A stretch of DNA of 17,195 nucleotides. Source: Pseudomonadota bacterium (GTDB lineage: Bacteria; Myxococcota; Myxococcia; Myxococcales; Anaeromyxobacteraceae). Location of the stretch: contig JAEYZK010000138.1 in the NCBI GenBank assembly GCA_023428085.1, positions 1 to 17,195 on the forward strand, read 5' to 3'. Positions 8,003-14,689 of this stretch are shown in pieces. The first letter of the stretch is position 1, and each line of letters begins with the position of its first letter. Made by a program: the position numbers and the translations under genes. Under the pieces are notes generated by a model. It made no database searches. It was not told the origin of the DNA and was given only the letters and a program-made list of their open reading frames with translations.

Positions 8003-9337
8003 GTGACCTCCTCCCCGCCGCTCCGATGGGACGTGCTCGAGGAGCACCTCGACGAGGCCGCGTTCCTCCACGCGCAGTGGGAGCGCGCGCTCCGCGACCC
8101 CGAGTACACGCTGGCCGAGGTCGTGGAGGGCCCCGAGGAGCGGCTCCTCGCGCACCTCGACGGCCTCGTCGCCGGCGGCCGCGCCGCCGCGGAGCGGCTG
8201 CTCGTCCCGGCCCTCGCGAGCGACGAGGGCGACGTCGCGTTCGCCGCCGCCTGGGCGCTCCTCGCCTCGGAGGACGGCGACTGCACGGGCGCCGTCGTCG
8301 CCGCGCTCGAGAAGGCCGAGGCCGGGCCGGCCGCGTCGATCGGCCGGGCGATCGCGCTCGTCCCCCGCGCCGACGTCTTCGGCCCGCTCGCGCCCCTCCT
8401 CGCGAACGGCCCGCCGCCCGCGCAGGCCGCCGCGCTCGAGGTGCTCGCGCTCCGCCGGCACGACCCCGGCGCCCACCTCGCGCCGCTCCTCCGCGCGGAC
8501 GACCCCGCCCTCCGCAAGGCCGCGCTCCGGCTCGCGCGCCACGTCCCCGCGCGCGTCCACCCGCAGGCGCTGGAGCAGGCGCTGCGCGCCGAGGATCCCG
8601 AGGAGCGGGCCCTCGCCATCGCCGCCGGGCTCGTGCTCGGGAGCCGCGCCGCCTGGGAGGCCTGCGCGGCCGCCGTGCGCGACGGCGGGCCGGGTTGGGC
8701 CTTCCCCGCGCTCGTCTGGGCGCTCTCCGGCGAACCGGACCTCGCGCCGCTCCTCGCCGGCCTCGAGGACGACGCGCGCCGCGCCGGCGCGATCTTCGCG
8801 CTGGGGTTCACCGGCCGCGTCGCGGCGGTGGACGCCGTCCTGCCGTGGCTCGACGACGAGGAGCTCGCGAAGCTCGCCGGCGAGGCGATCTCGGGGATCA
8901 CCGGCCTCGTCCTCGAGGACGAGCTCGCCGCCGCGCCGAAGCGCTGGGATCCAGACGCCGAGGAGGACGAGGAGGAGGAGCCCTCCGGCCCCGAGGCCGA
9001 CCTCCCCGCGCCCGCGCCCGCGGCGGTCCGGGCATGGTGGGAGGGCGCGCGCCCCAGGCTCGACCCGGCGGCCCGATACCTCGGCGGCAAGCCGTGGAGC
9101 GCCGAGGCGCTCCTCGCCGCGCTGCGCGACGGCCCGATGCGCCGGCGCGAGGCGCTCGCGCTCGACCTCGCCGTGCGGACGCGGGGGGCCGCGCAGCTCG
9201 AGACGACCGGCCTCGCGCGCGCGCAGTGGGAGGCGGTCTCCGCGCTCGCGGCGCGCCCGCCCCGCCTCGCGACGACGACGTACGGCGCGGCCCCGGGCCA
9301 CGCGCCCGCCGCCATCCCCTCCCGACCCGTGCGCTAG
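8003..9337 (+). CDS. HEAT-like repeat protein of the T6SS operon (TIGR02270-type)
   Basis: The protein is 444 residues and almost entirely helical. Its opening (R-W-D-V-L-E-E-H-L-D-E-A-A-F-L-x-x-Q-W-E-R-A-L) and the following alanine/leucine-rich helix pairs resemble the TIGR02270 HEAT-like family. I recall that family mainly from myxobacteria, Geobacter and Pseudomonas. Helical repeats fill residues ~50-310. An acidic, Pro/Ala-rich linker lies at ~318-345, and a separate C-terminal helical part at ~346-444. The start is GTG 8003, with GGGAG at 7992-7996. It begins 2 bases after the tssG stop, so it is part of the structural operon. A scaffolding or baseplate-binding role is possible, but no function is established. 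Its TAG stop overlaps the opposing immunity gene in a CTAG shared by both strands. Confidence 0.75.
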   Translation: MTSSPPLRWDVLEEHLDEAAFLHAQWERALRDPEYTLAEVVEGPEERLLAHLDGLVAGGRAAAERLLVPALASDEGDVAFAAAWALLASEDGDCTGAVVAALEKAEAGPAASIGRAIALVPRADVFGPLAPLLANGPPPAQAAALEVLALRRHDPGAHLAPLLRADDPALRKAALRLARHVPARVHPQALEQALRAEDPEERALAIAAGLVLGSRAAWEACAAAVRDGGPGWAFPALVWALSGEPDLAPLLAGLEDDARRAGAIFALGFTGRVAAVDAVLPWLDDEELAKLAGEAISGITGLVLEDELAAAPKRWDPDAEEDEEEEPSGPEADLPAPAPAAVRAWWEGARPRLDPAARYLGGKPWSAEALLAALRDGPMRRREALALDLAVRTRGAAQLETTGLARAQWEAVSALAARPPRLATTTYGAAPGHAPAAIPSRPVR

Positions 9338-10119
9338 GGCTCCCCGATCTCGATCGCCCAGTCGCCCTCGTACCGCGCCGTCATCGGCACGCGCGCGAGG
9401 CGGGGGCAGTACCGGAGCTCGTCCCCGACGATGAGCCCGGCGCGCTCGCCCAGCCGGAGGAGCGCCAGCCCCTCGAGCCACAGGAACCGGTGCGGCGCGA
9501 ACGTCGTCACCGGCGTCGTGAACGACCGCGCCCGCTTCTCGGTCTCCAGCTCGTACTGCCGCGCGGCGGCCTTCATCGCCTGCGCGAAGGCGTCCGCGTC
9601 ACCGGCGAGCAGCGCCCGGACTGCCGCGACCCGGTCGCCCGCGTCGGGCGCGAGCGGCTCGAGGGCCGCGAGGACGGGCTCGACGTCGGCCGCCACCGGC
9701 GGCGCCCGCGTGAGGAGCTGGAGCGCCCGGGCCCAGAGGAACTCGTGCTCGTACTCCTGGTGCGCTGCGTCGCGGTCCTGACGCGACAGGTCCGCGAGCT
9801 CCGCCGCCCGCGCGAAGTCCGCGCAGGCGAGCGCCGCGAGCAGCGGGACGTTCCGCGACGCGCGCGGGAGCCCGAGCCCGCGACGGCGAAGCACCTTCAG
9901 GAACCGCCGACCGTTCTCCGCGCACCGCGTGAGGTTCAGGAAGAACTTCTGGCTGTTCCCGTCCACGAGCAGCGACGCCGCGGCGAGCGTGTGGAACCCG
10001 AGCGTCACCTGCTCGAGCTGGTCGAGCAGCGCCTCCGGCGAGGCGCCGGCGTCGAACGACGCCATCACGCCGCCCAGGGCGCCCATCGCGTCGACGCGGA
10101 GGCTGCGCAGATCGGCCAA
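9334..10119 (-). CDS. Imm49-like immunity protein, copy 1
   Basis: The protein is 261 residues and all-alpha. It has the segment Y-E-H-E-F-L-W-A-R-A-L-Q-L-L near the middle and F-F-L-N-L-T-R-C-A-E-N near residue 60. This fits the Imm49 (PF15575) family of predicted immunity proteins of polymorphic toxins. It is cytoplasmic by appearance, with no signal peptide or membrane segment. The start is TTG 10119, preceded by GAGGG. The other copy has the same TTG in the same context, which supports it. It lies 10 bases after the Imm11-like gene, so it is translated with it. By eye there are about 18 differences from copy 2 (about 93% identity). The family call is from pattern recognition; the toxin it neutralises is unproven, but the neighbouring AHH nuclease is the obvious candidate. 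Confidence 0.72.
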   Translation of the reverse strand: MADLRSLRVDAMGALGGVMASFDAGASPEALLDQLEQVTLGFHTLAAASLLVDGNSQKFFLNLTRCAENGRRFLKVLRRRGLGLPRASRNVPLLAALACADFARAAELADLSRQDRDAAHQEYEHEFLWARALQLLTRAPPVAADVEPVLAALEPLAPDAGDRVAAVRALLAGDADAFAQAMKAAARQYELETEKRARSFTTPVTTFAPHRFLWLEGLALLRLGERAGLIVGDELRYCPRLARVPMTARYEGDWAIEIGEP

Positions 10120-10129
10120 GACGCCCTCG

Positions 10130-10717
10130 CTAGATGTCCAGCCCGTCCCACCCCTCGGCGGGGAAGAACCGGCAGCCGGTGAGCCCCGCCTGCTCGAACG
10201 CCACCTTCACGTCGTCGCGGACGAGGAAGAGCCTCATCCACGTGGTGCACCGGAAGAGCTTCGCGTCGGGATCGATGCGCGACGGCGAGAGCGCCATCTG
10301 CTTCATCAACCCGACCTGTGTCGGGCGCATCGGATCCGCGGTCAGGTTCGATCGCTCCATGTCGATCGCGTCCTGGGAACCGAGTGGATTGAGAAACGCA
10401 TAGTCGTTCGCGATCACCGCGCCCGAGTGGTCCTGGATCGCGACCGGGAGCGTCTCGACTCCGCCCACCTCGAGCGCAGCGAGCACCTCGCGAGCCTTCG
10501 GAGAAGCGATGATGGTGTTGAGGATGTTCGGCTGGAAGTCGCGGAGCTCGCGCGCATCCGGGAAGTTGCGGGTGAACTTCACCGCAGCGTCCATCGGATA
10601 CTCCGGGGCGAGGGGCTTCCCCTTGTGCCACTTCCAGCCGGTGGGGCTTCCTTTCGGATGGACGTCGATGACCCCCCCTCCCCTGCTCACGAACGGTCGA
10701 AAGACCCAATAGTCCAT
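10130..10717 (-). CDS. Imm11-like (DUF1629) immunity protein, copy 1
   Basis: The protein is 195 residues. It has the D-Y-A-F-L-N-P-L...D-A-I-D motif near residues 102-118 and a C-terminal F-L-V-R-D-D-V-K...G-L-T-G-C-R-F-F-P. These match the Imm11/DUF1629 pattern (N-P-L...D-x-D, then a late 'gltG..F.p' end). The start is ATG 10717, which has GAGGG upstream and aligns with the start of copy 2. A second ATG at 10729 overlaps the toxin-fragment stop as ATGA and is an alternative. Against copy 2, residues 1-146 have about 41 differences by eye, while the last 49 are identical. The gene sits between the toxin fragment and an Imm49-like gene, as in copy 2. This copy may protect against a toxin variant no longer expressed here. 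Confidence 0.75.
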   Translation of the reverse strand: MDYWVFRPFVSRGGGVIDVHPKGSPTGWKWHKGKPLAPEYPMDAAVKFTRNFPDARELRDFQPNILNTIIASPKAREVLAALEVGGVETLPVAIQDHSGAVIANDYAFLNPLGSQDAIDMERSNLTADPMRPTQVGLMKQMALSPSRIDPDAKLFRCTTWMRLFLVRDDVKVAFEQAGLTGCRFFPAEGWDGLDI

Positions 10718-10725
10718 GAGAGCCC

Positions 10726-11326
10726 TCATGCCAGCGCACCCCACTGGTACAGGGTGCCTGACTTCGATCGATACCGAACACTCTGCTCCTGGAGCGCCTG
10801 CCCAGCGGACACGGCCACGATGGATCTGCGCCCGAGAGACGACACGGTAGTCCAGTACTTCTCCTCCAGCAGCTTCAGCTTCTCGGCGAGGTTTGCCTTG
10901 ATGGCCTTGTGGTCCTCGTCGGACGCCTGGTCGATGAGCTCCTGAAGGTCCTCGGCGATGCCCTGCAGATCTCCGAGCACGAGCTGCGTATACTCCGGGT
11001 GATCGGACGGGTGCTGGATGAGCTTGTGGACGGGCACCGCCGGCGCCTGCTTCGGCAGCATGATGATGTTGTGCCCGTTGTTGATGTTGTAGTCCGTCGC
11101 CAGCAGGATCTCGTACTGCTGCTGCGTGAACGCCGGCCCCGCCTCGTTCTCGTAATAGAACGCCGACCCCGGCAAGAGGTGGTGCGCCTCCCACGCGTAC
11201 GGGTACTTCTGCTTGGCCTTGACCCCGGTCGTGAGGTGCCTCGCGCCCGGGTCGAAGTTCTGCGGCGCTCCCGGATCCGGGAACCGCGCGTTCAGCTCGC
11301 CGAATCGTCGTGGCGCGTCCCGCTCT
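10726..11326 (-). pseudogene. Orphan C-terminal AHH nuclease toxin fragment (no start codon)
   Basis: This open frame matches the full AHH effector (12722-13591) from its residue ~95 (F-G-E) to the end. It includes the E-A-H-H-L-L-P catalytic motif, G-H-N-I-I-M-L-P and H-K-L-I-Q-H-P-S-D-H-P-E-Y. The first ~94 residues are absent: homology begins near 11304, and the Imm49-like copy 2 ends at 11327. In this frame the nearest upstream stop is TGA at 11376-11374, and no ATG, GTG or TTG lies between it and the AHH motif. The first start is TTG 11175, which would begin just after the motif. The fragment is otherwise unbroken, unlike an old pseudogene. This is the pattern of an orphan toxin cassette that could be recombined onto a full-length effector. 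It is unlikely to make active toxin as it stands. Confidence 0.75.
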
Positions 11327-12112
11327 TCACTCCTCCCCGATCTCGATCGCCCAGTCGCCCTCGTACCGCGCCGTCATCGGCACGCGCGCGAGGCGGGGGC
11401 AGTAGCGGAGCTCGTCCTCGACGACGAGCCCGGCGCGCTCGCCCAGGCGGAGCAGCGCGAGCCCTTCGAGCCACAGGAACCGGTGCGGCGCGAACGTCGT
11501 CACCGGGGTCGTGACCGACCGCGCCCGCTTCTCGGTCTCGAGCTCGTACTGCCGCGCGGCGGCCTTCATCGCCTGCGCGAAGCCGTCCGCATCTCCGCCG
11601 AGCAGCGCCCGGACCGCCCCGATCCGATCGGCCGCGTCGGGCGCGAGCGGCTCGAGGGCCGCGAGGACGGGCTCGACGTCGGCCGCGACCGGCGGCGCCC
11701 GCGTGAGGAGCTGGAGCGCGCGCGCCCAGAGGAACTCGTGCTCGTACTCCTGGTGCGCGACGTCGAGGTCCTGGCGCGACAGGTCCGCGAGCTCCGCCGC
11801 CCGCGCGAAGTCGGCGCAGGCGAGCGCCGCGAGGAGCGGCACGTTCCGCGAAGCGCGCGGGAGCGGGAGCCCGCGGCGGCGGAGCACCTTCAGGAACCGC
11901 CGGCCGTTCTCCGCGCAGCGCGTGAGGTTCAGGAAGAACTTCTCGCTGTTCCCGTCCACGAGCAGCGACGCCGCGGCCAGCGTGTGGAACCCGAGCGTCA
12001 CCTGCTCGAACTGCTCGAGCAGCGTCTCCGCCGAGGCGCCGGCGTCGAACGACGCCATCACGCCCCCGAGGGCGCCCATCGCGTCGAGGCGGAGGCTGCG
12101 CAGATCGGCCAA
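11327..12112 (-). CDS. Imm49-like immunity protein, copy 2
   Basis: The protein is 261 residues, the same length as copy 1 and about 93% identical by eye, with the same all-helical Imm49-type layout. The differences are scattered, with small clusters at residues 28-35 and 162-180. The start is TTG 12112, with GGAGGG upstream. The frame is open much further upstream, but that stretch is an out-of-frame reading of the Imm11-like gene. It follows the Imm11-like stop by 14 bases. Its last codons carry a strong GGGGAGGAG that would suit a downstream start, yet the toxin fragment that follows has none in frame. It is expected to be co-expressed with the full effector and to act in the cytoplasm of the producer. 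Which toxin it binds is not known. Confidence 0.72.
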   Translation of the reverse strand: MADLRSLRLDAMGALGGVMASFDAGASAETLLEQFEQVTLGFHTLAAASLLVDGNSEKFFLNLTRCAENGRRFLKVLRRRGLPLPRASRNVPLLAALACADFARAAELADLSRQDLDVAHQEYEHEFLWARALQLLTRAPPVAADVEPVLAALEPLAPDAADRIGAVRALLGGDADGFAQAMKAAARQYELETEKRARSVTTPVTTFAPHRFLWLEGLALLRLGERAGLVVEDELRYCPRLARVPMTARYEGDWAIEIGEE

Positions 12113-12126
12113 GGCGCCCTCCCTCG

Positions 12127-12714
12127 CTAGATGTCCAGCCCGTCCCACCCCTCGGCGGGGAAGAACCGGCAGCCGGTGAGCCCGGCCTGCTCGAACGCCA
12201 CCTTCACGTCGTCGCGGACGAGGAAGAGCCTCATCCACGTGGTGCAGCGGAAGAGCTTCGCGTCGGGATCGATGCGCTCGGGAGCGAGCACCAGCTTTTC
12301 CACGCTCAGGACCTGCGACTTGTCGAGCGCATTCATCGTGAGAACGGAGCGCCTCAGGTCGATCGCGTCCTGAGAGCCCAACGGGTTCAGGAACGCGTAG
12401 TCGGGCGCGACGACTGTGCCCGAGTGATCGCGGATCGCAACCGGGAGCGTCTCGATCCCTCGTACCTCGACCGCGGCGATCACCTCGCGTGCCTTGGGAG
12501 AAGCGATGATCCCGCCGAGGATGTTGGGCTGGAAGTCGCGGAGCTCCCGAGCGTCGGGGAAATTTGCCGTGAACTTGACGGAAGCGTCCGCCGGATACTC
12601 GGCGGCGAGGGGCTCCCCCTCGTGCCACCTCCAGCCCTCCGGACTCGCCTTGGGATGACCGGCGATGACCCCTCCTCCTCTGCTCACGAACGGTCGGAAG
12701 ACGTAGTAGTCCAT
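12127..12714 (-). CDS. Imm11-like (DUF1629) immunity protein, copy 2
   Basis: The protein is 195 residues with the same motifs as copy 1 (N-P-L-G-S-Q-D-A-I-D and the G-L-T-G-C-R-F-F-P end). The start is ATG 12714, seven bases after the AHH effector stop, with GAGGGG just before it. This is the natural cognate immunity candidate for the full effector, being directly downstream and tightly coupled. The segment around residues 119-146 is strongly diverged from copy 1, whereas the last 49 residues are identical at protein level and nearly so in DNA. If the two copies recognise different toxin variants, the diverged segment is the likely place. The immunity role is inferred from family and position. 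Confidence 0.78.
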   Translation of the reverse strand: MDYYVFRPFVSRGGGVIAGHPKASPEGWRWHEGEPLAAEYPADASVKFTANFPDARELRDFQPNILGGIIASPKAREVIAAVEVRGIETLPVAIRDHSGTVVAPDYAFLNPLGSQDAIDLRRSVLTMNALDKSQVLSVEKLVLAPERIDPDAKLFRCTTWMRLFLVRDDVKVAFEQAGLTGCRFFPAEGWDGLDI

Positions 12715-12721
12715 GTGCCCC

Positions 12722-13591
12722 TCACGCCAGCGCGCCCCATTGGTAGACCGTTCCCGACTTCGAGACGTATCGAACGCTATTGTCCCCGAGGCGCTCACCG
12801 GCCGAGACGGCACGGACGGAATCGCGTCCCAACGCGACGACCGTCCGCCAGTAGTCCTCCTCCAACCGCTTCAGGTTCGCGGCGAGCGAGGCCTTGACCG
12901 CGTCGTGATCCTTGACCTTCCTCATGAGCTTCTGGAGATCGTCGGAAACCTGCCGCATGTCGGCCATCACCCGCTGCGTGTACTCCGGGTGATCGGACGG
13001 GTGCTGGATCAGCTTGTGAACGGGGACCGCACGGGCCTGCTTCGGCAACATGATGATGTTGTGGCCGAGATTGATGTTGTAGTCGGTCGTGAGCAATAGC
13101 CTGTACTGGTCCGGAGTGAACACCGGCCGCATCTCGTCGCCTACCTCGGTCTCGTAGTAGAAGGCGGACGCCGGGAGCAGGTGGTGCGCCTCCCAGGGAT
13201 ACGGGAACGTCTGGCCGGCCTTCTTCCCCTTGAGGCTCCTCGCACCCGGATCGAAGTTCTGGCTCGCGCGGAGGTCGGGGAACGTTGCGATGAACTCCTC
13301 CCCAAACTCCTCTCTCACGAATCGCTCATCGACGGCATTGTACACGCCGCGGCCGCCCAGCTTGCGGATGAAGTTCGACCCGCGCTGAGCGTATTGGTAG
13401 CCCTTGGCCAAGACCGCCACGGGCGGGACGTCGCGCGCAGCGTGCGCGGCCCTCTGCTGCGCCTCCTCCTCGAGGCTTTTCGGCTCCGGCAGCGCGCCAG
13501 AAGGGCTGTACCCCTCCTTCGCGACCTTGTCGAACCACTCCTTCCGCTTCTTCGCCTCCGGCGTGTTCATCTCGTTCGGCGTCAGCCCCAT
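12722..13591 (-). CDS. AHH-family (HNH/ENDO VII fold) nuclease effector, full length
   Basis: The protein is 289 residues. The first ~94 form an N-terminal part with charged helices (K-K-R-K-E-W-F-D-K near residue 15; Q-Q-R-A-A-H-A-A near 45), perhaps used for loading onto the T6SS spike. The C-terminal part holds the AHH signature: E134-A135-H136-H137-L-L-P, then G176-H-N-I-I-M-L-P, and H192 with H197-P-S-D-H201-P-E-Y. These fit the AHH nuclease family (PF14412), predicted to cut nucleic acid with a His-metal finger. There is no signal peptide. The start is ATG 13591, with GGAGGGG upstream, overlapping the ketosynthase-like gene by 10 bases. An upstream in-frame extension to 13882 is only a shadow of that gene. 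Position and immunity genes point to an antibacterial T6SS effector; activity is not shown. Confidence 0.82.
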   Translation of the reverse strand: MGLTPNEMNTPEAKKRKEWFDKVAKEGYSPSGALPEPKSLEEEAQQRAAHAARDVPPVAVLAKGYQYAQRGSNFIRKLGGRGVYNAVDERFVREEFGEEFIATFPDLRASQNFDPGARSLKGKKAGQTFPYPWEAHHLLPASAFYYETEVGDEMRPVFTPDQYRLLLTTDYNINLGHNIIMLPKQARAVPVHKLIQHPSDHPEYTQRVMADMRQVSDDLQKLMRKVKDHDAVKASLAANLKRLEEDYWRTVVALGRDSVRAVSAGERLGDNSVRYVSKSGTVYQWGALA

Positions 13592-14688
13592 CGCACCCCT
13601 CCTCGCTTCCCGCTCCCGGCCTCCACCCGCACCGCCGCCCGCGCGCCACCGTCCTCGCTCGACAGCACCAGCATCGGTCCCGCACCCGCGTACCCGCGCT
13701 CGAGGCCTCGGACGGCGAGCGCGGCGCCCAGCGCGCCGGACGCGGCGCCGGTGTTCCCGAACGACATCGCCGGCGTCCAGGCCGGCGTCTCGGCGAGCGC
13801 CTCCCCCTTCGACATCAGGAGCACCCGCGCGCACCCCAGCTCGCGCGCCCGGTGCGTCTCGCCGTCCTCGTCCGTGATCCACAGCCCGGGCGCCGGAGCG
13901 CCGGAGGCCCGCACGACGCAGTCTGCAAGAGCGCGCCCGTCCGCCACCCGGTCCGTGCCGAAGGCCACGGGCTCGCGGGCCGTCGCGACGGGGCCGAGCC
14001 TGGCGCCTTCCCCGCGGTCGGCCTCGAGCAGGAACGCCGCCGCGGCTTCACCCGGCGCGAAGCCGGTGGGGACCTCGCCCGTCTTCACCCGCTCCTCGCC
14101 CATGAACCGCTCGAGGGCCTCGGGCGAGGCCAGGCTGTCGACGGCGCAGACGAGGACGGCCCGGGCTCTCCGCGCGGCGAGCGCCGCCTCCGCGGTCGCG
14201 AGCGCCCCCGCGAATGCCGCGTGTTCGCCGGGGACCACCTGCAGGGCGGCGCTCGAGATCGAGAGGCCCGCGACCGGGCCGGCCAGCGAGACGATCCGCT
14301 CGGCGAGCGTGCGCGCCCGCCCCGGATCGGGGAGCTCGTCGTACTCGGGGAAGAGCTCGAGACCGATCCCACGCGTCCCAGGGTCAGGGAGCGCGAGGAC
14401 GACGAGCGTGTCGGGCCCGAGCGCGCCCGCGCCCATGTCGGCCTGCGCCCGCAGGTCGACGAGCGCCTCGGCGACGAGCGCCACGAGCCGCCCGGCGCCC
14501 GAGAAGCCGAACGTGGCCGAGAAGAGCCCGTGCGCGTGCACCGCCTCGGGGGCCTCGTCGCCCGGGGCCATCACTTCGACGTCCGGCGCCGGCGCTGGGC
14601 GCGCGAGGCCGGCGCGGCAGGCGGCGCTCGCCTGGACCCAGCCGCCGAGCGACGTGGCGAGCCCGATGGCCTTCACCGAGAGCGCCAC
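13582..14688 (-). CDS. Ketosynthase-like (thiolase-fold) T6SS accessory protein, catalytic residues missing
   Basis: The protein is 368 residues. Ketosynthase-like features are A-V-L-V-C-A-V-D-S-L near residues 177-186, G-F-A-P-G-E-A-A-A-A-F-L-L near 209-221, and G-N-T-G-A-A-S-G at 311-318. That last motif corresponds to G-H-T-x-G-A-A-G in beta-ketoacyl synthases, with the catalytic His replaced by Asn. The nucleophile Cys is also missing: residues 141-160 contain no Cys. No D-x-H-G-T-G-T motif is present. Genes of this type are known in T6SS effector clusters, but their role is not established; an adaptor or chaperone role is more plausible than fatty-acid chemistry. The start is GTG 14688, one base after the DUF6484 stop. 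The 3' end overlaps the effector start by 10 bases. GTG 13882 and other inner frames are shadows. Confidence 0.75.
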   Translation of the reverse strand: MALSVKAIGLATSLGGWVQASAACRAGLARPAPAPDVEVMAPGDEAPEAVHAHGLFSATFGFSGAGRLVALVAEALVDLRAQADMGAGALGPDTLVVLALPDPGTRGIGLELFPEYDELPDPGRARTLAERIVSLAGPVAGLSISSAALQVVPGEHAAFAGALATAEAALAARRARAVLVCAVDSLASPEALERFMGEERVKTGEVPTGFAPGEAAAAFLLEADRGEGARLGPVATAREPVAFGTDRVADGRALADCVVRASGAPAPGLWITDEDGETHRARELGCARVLLMSKGEALAETPAWTPAMSFGNTGAASGALGAALAVRGLERGYAGAGPMLVLSSEDGGARAAVRVEAGSGKRGGVRWG

Positions 14689-14689
14689 G

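Larger units (their letters stand above)
9334..11304. repeat. Tandem duplication, copy 1 (truncated toxin / Imm11-like / Imm49-like)
   Basis: This segment is homologous to 11327-13306 in the same orientation. The offsets are 1993 bases at the Imm49 ends, 1997 at the Imm11 stops and 1996 at the toxin stops, so it is a tandem repeat of about 2.0 kb with small indels. It stops at the Imm49 TAG, where it meets the HEAT-like gene. On the other side homology to the toxin begins near 11304, 22 bases from the stop of Imm49 copy 2. No inverted repeats or transposase flank it. Confidence 0.8.
11327..13306. repeat. Tandem duplication, copy 2 (toxin C-terminus / Imm11-like / Imm49-like)
   Basis: This is the partner of 9334-11304. 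Here the toxin part is fused in frame to its N-terminal ~95 residues and to the upstream effector operon, so this is the working copy. Identity between the copies is uneven: about 93% in the Imm49 proteins and 100% over the last 49 residues of the Imm11 proteins. It falls to roughly 72% over the first 146 residues of Imm11 and is clearly lower in most of the toxin outside its motifs. Confidence 0.8.

Noticed and set aside
11296..11345. +1 frameshift from Imm49 copy 2 into the toxin fragment, or a CTG start at about 11298
   Set aside because: The frames are offset by +1 at the stop (GAG GAG TGA) and there is a strong GGAGGAG, but no slippery heptamer or stimulatory structure is visible. A CTG start would be unsupported.
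12113..12628. In-frame extension of the Imm49-like copy 2 into the Imm11-like gene
   Set aside because: Copy 1 has no equivalent long extension, and the extension is an out-of-frame reading of Imm11. The TTG start is conserved in both copies with a ribosome binding site.
13592..13882. N-terminal extension of the AHH effector to GTG 13882
   Set aside because: The extension is an Arg/Gly/Ala-rich shadow of the ketosynthase-like gene. ATG 13591 has a strong ribosome binding site.
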